Source: Perilla frutescens
Lineage: Eukaryota > Streptophyta > Magnoliopsida > Lamiales > Lamiaceae
NCBI GenBank assembly: GCA_026008535.1
Contig: BRKX01000006.1
Coordinates: forward strand, 4,424,501-4,488,500
Reading direction: 5' to 3'
Length of the DNA stretch: 64,000 bases
A model generated the notes under the pieces. The model was not told the DNA's origin. It did not search any database and worked only from the letters and a program-made list of their open reading frames with translations. Positions 10,938 through 21,754 of the stretch are shown here, one piece after another; the stretch's first letter is position 1, and each line of letters starts with the position of its first letter. Made by a program: the position numbers and the translations under genes.

Positions 10938-12062
10938 ATAATTCTAAATCTTGTAGGAGAATCACTAAATTAATCACAGCCTCTCTCTCGAGTAAGTTAT
11001 GAAAGTAGATTAGATTATAATTCTTATCTCTCGATCTTGAATTATCATCTAACTCCAATTAGCACCTCAGATTTATTCTCCTCTCAACACCTACTAATCT
11101 CTCGATCTAGCATATTTGAGTTATGCAATCCTAATCCGTTAATTATTAACCTCTCTCGAGTGAATAATAAATTAACTACACAATTGAAAATGCTGATCAA
11201 TTCATTTACAAAAGACGATAAAAATCAAGGATGCATAAATAAGAAATAGAAATGAACAATAAAATTACTTCAAATCATAGATCCATAAAACATTCAACAA
11301 CCCTAGGATCTAAAGATGTTTAGCTACTCATGATGTATTCAAAATCCAAAAGAAATAAATACACAAAAATAGCTATCATGATAATCCGGAATGAAAATAG
11401 CATAAAATAAACTTAGTCTATAATGATGCGTCTTCAATCTCTCAATGGCCTCTTCTCTGTCTTCTCCGCGTGTTCTCTGCTCTTCAATAGGGTAAAAGTC
11501 GTGCTAAAATTCATCCACAATTGGGCTTTAAATAGCCGAGAAGAAGTCTGAGTTGAATAGGAAACAAACTGGACGAAATAGGGCGATAATTGCCCTTCCC
11601 GCACGGCCGTGCCAACTTGGCCGGCTGTGGCACGGGCCGTGCTAAACTTTTTGGACAATTTTTACACATTCTGGACAGTTGGCACGGCCCGTGCAGCCTT
11701 GGTTCACTCTCGCACGGCCGTGCAGCTCCTCTAGGGCCTCCGACACGTTTCACCGTTTTGCTCCGTTCTCGCTCGTTTCTTATCCAATTGGCCTGATTCA
11801 AATTGTAGCGATCCTCTATCTTCTAAGACACTTTTCAAGCTCAATTGAGTCTCATAAAATGAATGGCATCAAATCCCATCTTCTACTCCATCTTAGGCCT
11901 CAAATTCTTCACAAATTCAGCACCAAAACACCAAAACTCGACAAACTTAAAGACTCAACGAATAAGTTACAACTCGATAACAAACTATCCTAATTTACAT
12001 GGTTTACCACTAAAAGTACATCAATAAACACCCGTAAAACCATGCAAAACATGAATTCATCA
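10938..12062 (-). repeat. Truncated LTR (5' LTR on minus strand) of nested element
   Basis: It is nearly identical to 9458-10604, including the palindrome cluster at about 11597-11730. It lacks the ~295 bases corresponding to 9163-9457, and lacks a GTGCTCCTCACT stretch seen in the first copy near 10339. The breakpoint shares TAATTCTAAATC with the first LTR. Confidence 0.8.
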
Positions 12063-13369
12063 ATAGCTGTGCATAACGTGTCTTCAACAAAAGGACCAAT
12101 ACTGTCATGAAATCAATCAACATCATTGTTGATGATCTGGAAGAACTTGCTGCCCAGATTAATGATGAGAACCTTGATGTTACTATCTCTGTCTCTACAT
12201 CTGTGCCTGACAGTTCTTGAGACAGTGACTTGATTGAAGCAAGGTCTGAGAAACATGATGTCTACAAACCATCCAAAGGAGTCTAGAAAAATCACTCAGC
12301 TTCGGACATCATTGGTGAAATGAGTGAAGGGGTCTGAACAAGAGGAGTTTGCAAGAACTATCGTGGTAGAGCTGATAGAACACTCTTTGTCAAAAGTGAA
12401 AAACCTGATGTGATCATCGTTCAGATTTATGTCGATGATATTATCGTTGGATCTGTGTTAAACAGAATGGTGGACGAGTTTGTCAAGAACGTGACATCTG
12501 AGTTTGAAATGAGATTAGTAGGTGAACTAACCTACTTTCTGGAGCTTCAAGTGAAGCAAAAAGATGATGGCATCTTATTTTCTCAAACAAAGTGTGGAAG
12601 GAACTTGATAAGCAAGTTTGGAATGGAGAGCTGCAGTACGACAAGAACACACATGGGAACACATCTGGAGTTGGCAAAAGATGAAGTAGGTGTATCTATT
12701 GAGCAAACCTTGTACCAAAGTATGATTGGCAACCTGCTCTACCTTACTGCAAGCAAGTCTGATATCTGCTACAGTGTTAGAGTGTATGCTCGGTGTCAAT
12801 ATGATCCCAAAGAAAGCCATCTGAAGTCTATCAAGAACATAATCAAGCACATAAAAAATACTGCTGAGTTAGGACTATGGTTCTCCTATGATTCAAACCC
12901 TAGTTTGGTGGGGTTTTGTGATGCAGATTGGGCTGGTTATACTCAAGATCAGAAGAGTACTTCAGGAGGATGTTTCTTCCTTGGAAATAACATGGTTTCG
13001 TGGTTCAGCAAGAAACAGAATTCCATTTCATTGTCTACAGCTGAAGCAGAATATATCGCGGCTGAAAGTTGTTGTACGCAACTCTTGAGGATGAAGCAGA
13101 TGTTGCTTGACTTTGGTGTTCTACAGTCTGTGCTTACCATCTTCTGTGACATCATAAGCGCCATAAATATTTCAAAGAATTTGGTTCAGCACACTTGGAC
13201 GAAACACATAGATATTCGACATCACTTCATTCGTGAACTGGTTGAAGATGGATCACTTGTGATCGAGTACGTTGGAATAGATGTCCAACTTGCGGATATC
13301 TTCACTAAGGCACATGATAATGGAAGATTTAAAACACTTAGATCCTCATTAGGTCTTTGTGTTCTCTGA
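12063..13369 (+). pseudogene. Sirevirus 1 integrase tail, partial reverse transcriptase and RNase H
   Basis: After the nested element the frame resumes with VFNKRTN-type integrase tail and the acidic linker, containing stops. Most of the reverse transcriptase core is deleted; coding picks up at ADRTLFVK and continues through the catalytic YVDDI (about 12430). An uninterrupted 319-codon frame (12410-13369) then covers the rest of reverse transcriptase and the RNase H domain with CDADWAG, STAEAEYIAA and TKHIDIRHHFIREL motifs. The long clean tail contrasts with the wrecked 5' half. Without the polymerase fingers and palm start it cannot be an active enzyme. Confidence 0.85.
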
Positions 13370-15800
13370 ACTTCTCCTTTGCGAGAAGTATCTCTGTACA
13401 GTCTTGGTCAGTGATGTATGTACAGAGAAAATGAAGTGACCAAGTGTTTTATGGTCTTGTGTGATGTGTGCCTCCATATGTGCCTGACAGATGCAAGCAC
13501 AGTTTGTAGCAGTTACTTTTTAACTGCAACTAGTGGGCCCTCAATTTTCTCACCCAGCTCGTCTCCAGTTCCAGAGGACGTGCATAGTAGATTTTACAAG
13601 GGAAGTGATCCCTATATATGGAAAATAATCTAACCTTTCCTTATGAAAATTATGTGGTGATTTTTTTGGATCTGTTCATCCTTAAAAAGTTTTTGACCTC
13701 TATTTCGTTGCAATGTTTCTTAAGAAATAGTCTTCAAGATTTTTGTGCAACAATGGCGGATAACCCTCAATCCTCCTCAAAATCATTGGTTTTCAAGAAA
13801 CTGAGAATTGCTACTTCTGATCTTGGGAAGGCTTTTGGAGAACTGGCAAAGTCTTTGGTATTCTCCTAGCTTATTCCTACTGTCACGTTCCCAGCAGTGA
13901 TGTTGTTTCTGAATTCGCAAGAGTTTTTGCACTTGTGCCTAAGTCCAGAGGAGCCCCTGTGTATGCGACTTTGTCTGAGTCAGTTTCTGTGACAGTGCCG
14001 GAACCCCCATCCCAATCTAGGGTTTCCGATGATCCTTTCTCACCCTCGTTGGTGAAGCTTGTATCACTGGAATCGATGATTGTCGCCGCTACCTGTCTTG
14101 ATCCATATTCTGTTGAAGAGTTTGCTGCATCAATTGATGCATTGAGTTTTGTTTTTGTGTCAGCATCTGTCACTGACGTAACTGCCTCTATGGATACTCT
14201 GGTGGTTATAATCCAAGTTCCGTTGGAAGAAGCCTCGTCGAAGGCTACTGATGTTGTTGCTCCCATCTCCGCTCAGTTTGAGAGTTGAGAATTGAAGATG
14301 TTGTTGCTGTTGAGGAAGATGTTTCCTCACCTGATGTTGGATATGTTCCACCTATTTTGGAACAAGGAGAGACATTTTCCAAGTCCTGTGGTGTGAAGCT
14401 TAAGCTTCATTTGCTTGATGAACTAGAGGAATCCTCTGCTATCTCTAAGAACCATGTTGAATCTACTGATGCCAAGTAGAAATCTGATGAAGATGAGATT
14501 CTTATATCTCAATTGCGGACCCGAGCAAAGTCCAAGTCTGCTCGATGAAAAGACAGAGCCAAGAAGGCCTCTGCTTCTGCTGCCGCTCACCGTGTGATAA
14601 GAAACATGTCTGAATGTCTCCTAGGCATGGTCTCGTCTTCTCACCGGCTATTGATGAAGAATGCTAGAGCTCTGACCCCTTCTGTTGAAGATGCTGATAA
14701 TGTGCTAGAGGATCTGTCAAATAGTGCAGACTCTGAATAAGTATGGTTGAGCTGCTGTTTGATTTGAACCTTGAGAAGTCTGTCTATGATGTGTCTATGT
14801 TTATCAAGGCTGTTGTGCATGAATTTTATGCAAATTCATCCAAGTCCATCCGTGATGTGAATTCTGCACATGCTTTTTCTGTTTATGTGTGTGGAAATTA
14901 GCTTTCTTTTTTCCCCTGCGGTGATAAATGAGTATCTGGGCCGAGAGCACTCTACTGCTCCTGAGTCTGTCCTAGACAGAAATGATGTGGCAGATGAATT
15001 GACTGAAGGAAGTCTTTTGGTGTGGCCAAAAAGAAGGTCCTTGTTGGCATCTGACATGAGCATAAAGTATTCAATACTTCACAAGATTGTAGTGAAGAAC
15101 TGGCTTCTCAGCCGACATTGTTCTTCTATTGGTAATACATTGAGTGTCTTGTTGTTTAAGGTTGGAACACATATGGTGTTCAACCCTACCCAGCTGATCT
15201 TTGATCAAGTGTGTGTTCATGCTGAGTACAAGAGGAACCAACAGCTCATTTGGTTACTCGAGGATGATTTTCAGCATCCTATCTTCACAGAATGATGTTG
15301 TGACCTTAGAAGATGTTTATCAGCCAGCGGAGCCCCCTCTCGTGATCAGCCATAAGCTATTTTCTGCGTAGCATACTCATGATATTCCTGCTGCAGATCC
15401 TAATGCCAGCTTTGCTGAAGATGTGCCGTTGTCTGTGCCTCACAGACATGTACCCAAATCCTTTGTCAATGTCGTGTTCTTTGAATGGCATATTCAGTCC
15501 TTGGAATGAGAAGTTTAATTCCTGAAAAAGACAATCAAGACTGCCCGGACTCACAAGCAGGAGCTTGAGTCTTTGATGATGGATCGAAAGGCTCATGCCT
15601 TTAGTTTTGCCTCCCGGCTGGATACACCAGATCCTTTTGGTGCTGCATTTAATTTTGCAGGTCCAAGTACTACTGCCACTCTTCTCCTTGCTCCTACTGG
15701 TGTTGTGCCAGAGTCTGTTCCAACTGTTATTGCTGCTGAAGTGCCTCCCGCATGAAGCTTTAGCTTTTATGGCAACTACTAAGGGGGAGAAGTGATGATA
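13370..15800 (+). pseudogene. Sirevirus env-like region with plant-transposon-protein domain
   Basis: A region of about 2.4 kb lies between RNase H and the 3' LTR, where Sireviruses carry an extra, env-like ORF. A start at 13753 (MADNPQSS) is soon followed by a stop and frame changes; serine- and valine-rich segments follow at 13935-14478. From about 14906 to 15294 a conserved block appears (INEYLGR, LLVWPKR, SIKYSILHKI, LLFKVGT, QLIFDQV), resembling the putative plant transposon protein domain found in such ORFs. A further fragment runs to about 15755. I see no convincing signal peptide or membrane segment, and the frame is broken many times. Confidence 0.65.
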
Positions 15801-16146
15801 GCATGGGGCAGAAGATCATGGAAGAGATGATGGGAGATGAAGATGATGAGAAGTTGCCGCTGCCGTGAGTTCACAGCTTATGAAGTTTTCAAACTTGCTT
15901 AAGTTTGTTTTGGACAATTGTTATGAGGAAGTTGTGAGCAGTTGAGACTGCAAAAATATTTGATCGTGGATGATTGGTGAAAACTCCCCAACCAATACTA
16001 AGGGGGAGTTCGTGATGAGAAACTGTGTATGACAGTTTTTATAAATATCACTTTTTGATATTTATTTGATCTGTGAAGTTTTTTTCATGTGTTGTGCAGA
16101 TCGTGATCGTGAGTTATTGTCTTCCATAAACGCCAAATGGGGAAAT
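15778..16146 (+). promoter_or_regulatory. Multiple polypurine tracts before the 3' LTR
   Basis: Two G-rich tracts, CTAAGGGGGAGAAG (about 15779) and CTAAGGGGGAGTTCG (about 16002), occur upstream of the tract that directly abuts the LTR (CCAAATGGGGAAAT, 16133-16146, a decayed form of CCAAAGGGGGAGAT). Polypurine tracts prime plus-strand synthesis; repeated tracts are a known Sirevirus trait. Confidence 0.6.
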
Positions 16147-17243
16147 TATTAGTGTCATTGGTTTGCACTAATTGTTTATTTTGTGTTGTTGGTGAGATAT
16201 GTTTGACAATGTGTGTTTGGGTATGTCCCAAGAAGACTTCATATTCCGTTGTGCAAGAAAAGAAGAATAGTTGGCGAACTGTTCTCTCTGATGTCCCAGA
16301 CATACCCAAGAACACTTTTATATGGGAGTTTCCATATTTACAAGATTGTATTGGCGAGATACAGAAGACAATGTGTTCCAGGGTATGTGCCTGAAGACAA
16401 AAGTTCCGTTGTGCAAGTTTTGAAAAACAGTTGAAGAACTGTTCGCTCTGATATTCCTGACATACCCAGGAACAGTTTAATTATGGCAGTTTCCATAATT
16501 TGAAGATCTTCACCGATCAGGTTTGAAAGGTCAAGATATATTCGTTTAACTGCCTTGTGGTGTAGATACCATGCTGAAATTAATCCTACTACACATGGAA
16601 AACATCTACACACGTTTGGGAAGATCACAAGCCAATATTCACTTACCTATACCAGCGGAAAGAGACCGACAGTATCATTGAAGTGAAGATTATAAGAAGA
16701 TCGATTCTTACTGCAATCGGTGGACGACTTTGATTAGATTCTCTTAGCATATTATTTGAGAGTCATTATTTCTTGTGTCCCATGTATTAACTAATAGTTG
16801 TACCTTAAACAGTTCAACGTGATAGACTAGTTTTTTAGTGTTTTGAGTGAAACACTTGAGGGATTGCTTAATCCATATTATACTCAATCTCAGGAGAGAT
16901 TGTAAGTTGAAGTCATGGGTAGCTAAAGAGAGTCTAGTGTAACGGTTGTGAGGGGATCTCACAGCTTTCGTTTGGCGAATGAGCTCTTAAAGAAGAACGG
17001 GCGACATAAGGAGGGAGTCCTGTATATATAAGTTCCTCAATACACTTCATGAAGGAGTAGCAAATGAATCTTCAAGTTTGGGCGAAGTCCCCCCCAGAGT
17101 AGGTTGATTAACCGAACTGGGTTACCAATCTCGTGCGTAATTACTGCTTTTTATTTACTGTTCTTATGTATGTCCTTCACATATCGTAGAACACAAGTGT
17201 GTAGTAGATTTATTTTACACCTGGCACGGATTAGTGTTTTTCA
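16147..17243 (+). repeat. 3' LTR of Sirevirus 1
   Basis: The LTR is 1097 bases, starting TATTAGTG (mutated TGTTAGTG) and ending TTTTTCA before the target duplication GTAAT. It holds two inverted repeats of the form GAACAGTTNNNNAACTGTTC (16265-16284 and 16425-16444, each now with one mismatch) and a TATA-like TATATATAAG at about 17033. It is longer than the LTR at 20775, which is 902 bases. Confidence 0.8.
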
Positions 17244-17248
17244 GTAAT

Positions 17249-17898
17249 GATATTTTATCATTTCTTATTTATTTTTTTATTTTTTGTATAATTTAGTTAT
17301 TTTATCAATTACTTTGTGGGGTCACTTGCTAAGAAATGCTATATGCAGGCCCGACTGAAGAATAACACAACTATTAGATTAGTGTTTAGCTCCCCTGTGT
17401 ACTTGGTGTTGTTTACCCTACACCATTTAACCCACTGAGAGCGCCACATGCTAGTGACGACATGGTTCATCGTGTTGTGAAGACTGCATCGCAGGTGCTG
17501 AAGCAAAATTTTTCATGCCATTCCTCAGCGTTAGTTTCAGAAAGTGCATCGACATAACTTCTGAAAAAGAAGAAACAGACTCCTCCACCTGAGTCGAAGC
17601 TTAAGACAGTCGGATAGTGATGTGCACGAGACACGGAAGAAGAAGTAGACTACTCCACCAGTTTCAAAAAATCAAGGTAGGGATGCACAGTCGTGATCTT
17701 CAAACAGAAACGATTGGGATAGACATTAGCGTAGTCTAGTTTCAAAGGTGAAGGAAACAAAGTAAAATAATAAGAAGAAAAGAAATTCCTTTCATTGAGC
17801 CACTATTTTTTTTCTTGTTTTCCGAAAGGTACAAGATCTTCACTTATGTGAATATTTACCTTACATTGATATGCGTCGAATGTGTGAAATGGAATTCT

Positions 17899-17936
<38 letters not shown>

Positions 17937-18207
17937 TTATGTACGTACGTTTGCATATGTTGTGGGTTCATGGTTTGAATTTAACAACTCAAATCTTTTT
18001 CTTACATGCGGGGCCCAAAAAAATGACTTTTAAGTAACGTAGTTTGTCATTTGTCAAGAGTGGGAGCATTGTTGCTTTACCATTCATCAAACAAATTCTT
18101 TAGTGTGATTATATATATACACACACACACGCACATACACATATGGTTATAAATACATATTAATATTTTATTAGCTTATAATAAATAAATGACTACCCAT
18201 GATAAAG
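17249..18207. other. Intergenic/host relic with (AC)n microsatellite
   Basis: This may continue the DUF1985-like relic interrupted at 5951: a stretch near 17400-17600 reads with proline/lysine-rich codons but several stops. A perfect (AC)15 tract lies at 17903-17932, and a shorter (AC)n near 18120. I see no supported gene. Confidence 0.4.
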
Positions 18208-18210
18208 TAA

Positions 18211-20262
18211 GGGTAGTAGCAACGCGCGGCTTTTTCTGAGGAAGAAGTCGGCCCCAAATTTTTTTGCAATGCAAAAGGTGGCTACAAGGTAGCCAAGTCC
18301 CAGCTGAGTGATCTAGCTTGGGAGAGGATTGGGTGGGCCTGCATTTAATTTTCTATCGACATCTATTGATTTTTTTTCTTTTTTCCTTTACTCACATATA
18401 CACACACACTATATATTTTATATTTATAATCGTTGGTATGAAACCATTGGCTAACGGTTAGATTTTTTTTCTATTATTCAATGTACATAATAGAATTAAA
18501 AAAATACAACTAGCCGTTGGCATATTTAACTTTTTTATGATTTCAATTTTTATTTTCTCGCTTCATTTTTCAATTTCTTATTTCTTCACTCTTTAATTCT
18601 AATAATTTATATCCTATCAAATTTTTATATTTCTCATCAAAATGTCTAGGTCTTTAAGAGATTTGATGATGCGTGAATTCTTGAAAAATGAAATATGAGA
18701 AAATGGAGATGAAATTGAAGTAGCAATGCTTGAGATTATTGAGAAAGAAGAACAGAGGCTTGAAACAGCTCAAAGTTTTTCAAGAAGAACAAGAAGGTAT
18801 GTGGATCGAGGGCATAAAGAAGGTCATGATAATCTTGTCCGTGATTACTTCTCTAACATTCCAATATTTTGTGCTAATACATTCCGTCATCAATTTTGAA
18901 TGTGGAGAGAGTTATACCTACGTGTGGTCGATGCCCTGGAAAACCATTCTGATTATTTTAAATGAAGTGAAGATGCATTGAAAAGAAACGGTTTATCACC
19001 ATTTCAAAAATGCACAACAACTATCCATCAATTGGCATATGCAACACCTAATGACTCACTTGATGAGTATATACGGATGAGAGAGAGAACTGCATTCGAT
19101 TGTCTATCCAACTTTTGTCAATATGTCGTTGAAGTGTTCCGAGCTCGATACTTGAGAAGCCCAAATGTTACAGACACACAACGATTACTTCAAATGCATG
19201 AACAAAGACACGGATTTTCTGAAAAGCTAGGCAACCTCGACAACATGCATTGAGAATGGAGGAATTACCCTGTCGCTTGGAAAGGCCAATATACTTGTGG
19301 CGATTATAGAGTCCCAACAATAGTTCTAAAAGTGATCGCTTCAGCAGATTTGTGGATATAACATGCTTTTTTTTGTTTGGTGGGATCCTACAATGATATA
19401 AATGTTCTTCACTGATCGTCGTTAATTTCTTACAAGGAAAATGCCCCGGAAGTTAATTTCACGATAAACAACACATAATTTAGCATGGATACTATTGACA
19501 GATGGAATCTACCCGGAATAAGCTTCATTCTTAAAGAGCTTTTCATGCCCTATGTATGCCAAATGGAAAAAATTAAGGATATAGAACGAGCATTTGGAGT
19601 GCTCTAAGCTCACTATGGGATAATTAGAGATCCCGCCAGCCTTATTATAAGGATGCCTTAAGGAATATTATATACATGTGCATTATTTTGCATAATATAA
19701 TTATTGAAGATGAAGTGGATGCAGCTGTCAATTGGTCTGATGAAGACTCTCCTCCTTCGACAACAATTAACATGGATACTACCAGAGAATTTCAAACATA
19801 TCTTCAAAATTACACATAACTACATAACAGAGAAACACATCACCAACTTCGAGATGAGTTACTTGAGTATATTTAGGCACATGATGAGTGATGAAATATT
19901 GTAATGATTTATTGATTATATTCTAATATTGTTGTAACATTGTAATATTATTATTTTGAATAATATTTTTCAATTATTATTCAATTTTATAATTTCTTAA
20001 TTCAAATTATGAAATGTCGTGAAATTAAGTTAAATTAAATATATAAAGTGAATATTGTAAATAAAGATATTATATAGAAAAAATTAAAACAAATAAAAAA
20101 TATGTTCCTATATATATATATGACGTGCATATGTGGGATCCTATATAAGTTACTTTTTGACTTTTGCATTGCAGATGTAGATTGATAGAAGTTGCTTTTG
20201 GACGTGGTGTTGATGTGGCAGCGAATAAGTTGAGTTTTTTCTATTTTGCATTGCAACCACCC
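18211..20262 (+). mobile_element. PIF/Harbinger DNA transposon
   Basis: Termini read GGGTAGTAGCAACGC at the left and, in reverse, GGGTGGTTGCAATGC at the right (12 of 15 match). The 3-bp duplication TAA flanks it (18208-18210 and 20263-20265), the normal PIF/Harbinger target. A second inverted pair, TTGCAATGCAAAAG (about 18262) and CTTTTGCATTGCAG (about 20161), lies just inside. The interior encodes a decayed Harbinger transposase; the Myb-like ORF1 partner is not seen within this element. Confidence 0.8.
18640..19911 (+). pseudogene. PIF/Harbinger transposase relic
   Basis: The N-terminal part reads through SLRDLMM, RRYVDRGHKEGHDNLVRDYF and YVVEVFRARYLRSPN. The central DDE region reads LDNMH, then WRNYPVAWKGQYTCGDYR and VPTIVLKVIASADLWI, typical of HARBI1-like nucleases. 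GSYNDINVLH carries the second aspartate region, and IERAFGVL carries the final glutamate with CIILHNIIIEDE after it. Frame changes occur near 18900, 18960 and 19250 and several codons are stops. The usual GSIDCMHW box is altered to a frameshifted LDNMH. The protein would normally cut and join transposon ends with the Myb-like ORF1 partner. This copy is dead. Confidence 0.8.
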
Positions 20263-20265
20263 TAA

Positions 20266-20774
20266 AGGAATAACATGTTTTATTTTTTACAATATTTCAT
20301 GGTTTTGATTTTTTTTAAAAGAAACAATTGACTTATATTAATTGCTATGTTTAGTCACACACAGTAGTGTAGTTAATTAAGCATGCATCATTTTGCCTCT
20401 TAAATGTATTACACATCATGTTATCCATATTATTAATTAAATATAATTAATTCATAGGTAAGAAGCATCTTTGGTCCAAATTGTACGTGGATCCTTCACA
20501 GAGTTGGTTGTCTGGTACTCACTCCAAATCACATACAATAAATGAATTGGACACATCAATATGAATCATCGGTATTAACCAATTATTTAGCTTTGCAATC
20601 AGGATTGGATCTTCGAATATTTGTATAAGGTTGATGATTCATAAGATGGACAAAAGTTTATTTATGCCACTCTTTCTACAAATCCAGCAGAGAATTCCAC
20701 AAACGTAGAGTGTGTAAACCTATTGGCAAAATCAATTACATCTTCATCTTCGTCTTCCTTATCATGTTCATTTG
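20266..20774. other. AT-rich spacer; weak minus-strand reading
   Basis: There is no clear feature. On the minus strand near 20662-20775 an acidic reading (NEHDKEDEDEDVIDFANRF) ends in a stop, which could be a host exon end, but nothing else supports it. The Sirevirus copy begins at 20775 within it. Confidence 0.25.
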
Positions 20775-21676
20775 TGTTAGTGCCACCATCATGCACTAAG
20801 TATTTGTGTTGTTGAATTGGCAAGATATGTTCGACAAAGTGTGCCTGGGTATGTCCCACGAAGTTTTGTTTTCCGCTGTACAAGAAAAGAAGAACAGTTG
20901 GTGAACTGTTCCTGAGTATGTCCTAAATAGAACCAGGGACACTCTATTTATGGCAGTTTCCTTGTTGGAAAGATCTTGCGCCAAACCAGTTTGGAAGGTC
21001 AAGATAGATTCGTTTTACTGCCTTGTGGTGTAGATCCGGTGCTGAATTAACCCTCCTACACTTGGAAAGTATCTACACACGTTTGGAAGGCCACAAATCA
21101 CTTACCATGTTGGCGGCGGATGGAGATCGACGCTTATATGAAGACCGAATTGAGGAGCAATCGGTGCCACTGTTATTTTGTTTAGATTCTAGTGTTAGAA
21201 TCAGTTTGTGGTCATTTTTGTAACTAGTAGTTGTTCATTAAAACGTTCAACGTGATAGACTAGTTTTGAGTGTTTACGAGTGAAACACGTGAGGGGATTT
21301 TTATTCTGTTTTGTACGCAATCTTGGGAGAGATTGTAAGTTGAAGTCGTGGGTAGCTAGAGGGAGTCTAGTGTCACGGTTGTGAGGGGATCTTACAACTT
21401 TCGGCTAGCGAAAGAGTTCGTGGAGAAGAACGAGTGACATAAGGCGGGAGGCTTGTATGTGTAAGAACCCTAATACACTCTTCGAAAGAGTACCGGTCGA
21501 AACTTCAAGTTTGGGAGCAATTCCCCCAGAGTAGGTTGGTTGAACCGAACTGGGTTACCATCTCGTGTGTTTTTACTGCTTTATTCCTTTATGTTCTTGC
21601 ATCTGTCCCACACATATCATAGAAGAGATTTTAAGCAGATAACTAAAAAATGAATAGCACGGATTATCGTTTTACA
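20775..21676 (+). repeat. 5' LTR of Sirevirus 2
   Basis: This 902-base LTR is bounded by TGTTAGTG..TTTTACA. One clean inverted repeat, GAACAGTTGGTGAACTGTTC, sits at 20892-20911; the second copy seen in the other LTRs is absent here. The 3' half aligns with 16790-17243 and supplies the sequence missing from the 5' LTR of copy 1. Confidence 0.8.
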
Positions 21677-21677
21677 A

Positions 21678-21694
21678 TTGGCACCAGAGCGAGT
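21678..21694 (+). other. Primer-binding site of Sirevirus 2
   Basis: TTGGCACCAGAGCGAGT directly follows the LTR. It is a variant of the usual copia site TGGTATCAGAGC that pairs with the initiator methionine tRNA. The remnant GCACCAGAGCGGG at 6552 in copy 1 corresponds to it. Confidence 0.65.
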
Positions 21695-21754
21695 TGCCTG
21701 TATTCAGGGTTGATCTTGGGGTATTAATTCGTGTTCTTGTGTTGTTTTGCTGAG

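Larger units (their letters stand above)
9163..12062 (-). mobile_element. Nested non-autonomous LTR retrotransposon (minus strand)
   Basis: It begins TGATCGG, ends TTCATCA (TGATGAA..CCGATCA when read on its own strand) and is flanked by the 5-bp duplication ATAGC (9158-9162 and 12063-12067). It contains a full LTR (9163-10604), a 330-base internal remnant without ORFs and a second LTR lacking about 295 bases. The host integrase frame resumes after it. The LTR contains an ACCCGCAAGTGTACG / TATCTACAGAGACT region typical of Tat/Ogre-type gypsy LTRs, so it is probably a deletion derivative of such an element, mobilised in trans. Confidence 0.85.
5952..17243 (+). mobile_element. Degenerate Sirevirus-type Ty1/copia element with nested insertion
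   Basis: The element begins TGTTAGTGCC, ends ..TTTTTCA and is flanked by the 5-bp duplication GTAAT (5947-5951 and 17244-17248). In order it holds a shortened 5' LTR, gag with two zinc knuckles, protease, part of integrase, a nested LTR element, a fragment of reverse transcriptase with RNase H, an env-like region and a 3' LTR. The UBN2-type gag, the extra ORF region after RNase H and several polypurine tracts before the 3' LTR match the Sirevirus lineage. Frameshifts, stops and large internal deletions make it inactive. The second copy at 20775 belongs to the same family. Confidence 0.85.

Noticed and set aside
13883..14266. 127-codon minus-strand ORF
   Set aside because: Shadow of the serine/valine-rich env-like region on the plus strand.
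16003..16146. LTR start right after the tract at 16003
   Set aside because: The 5' LTR and the LTR of copy 2 both begin at TGTTAGTG, and the GTAAT duplication fits only 5952-17243.
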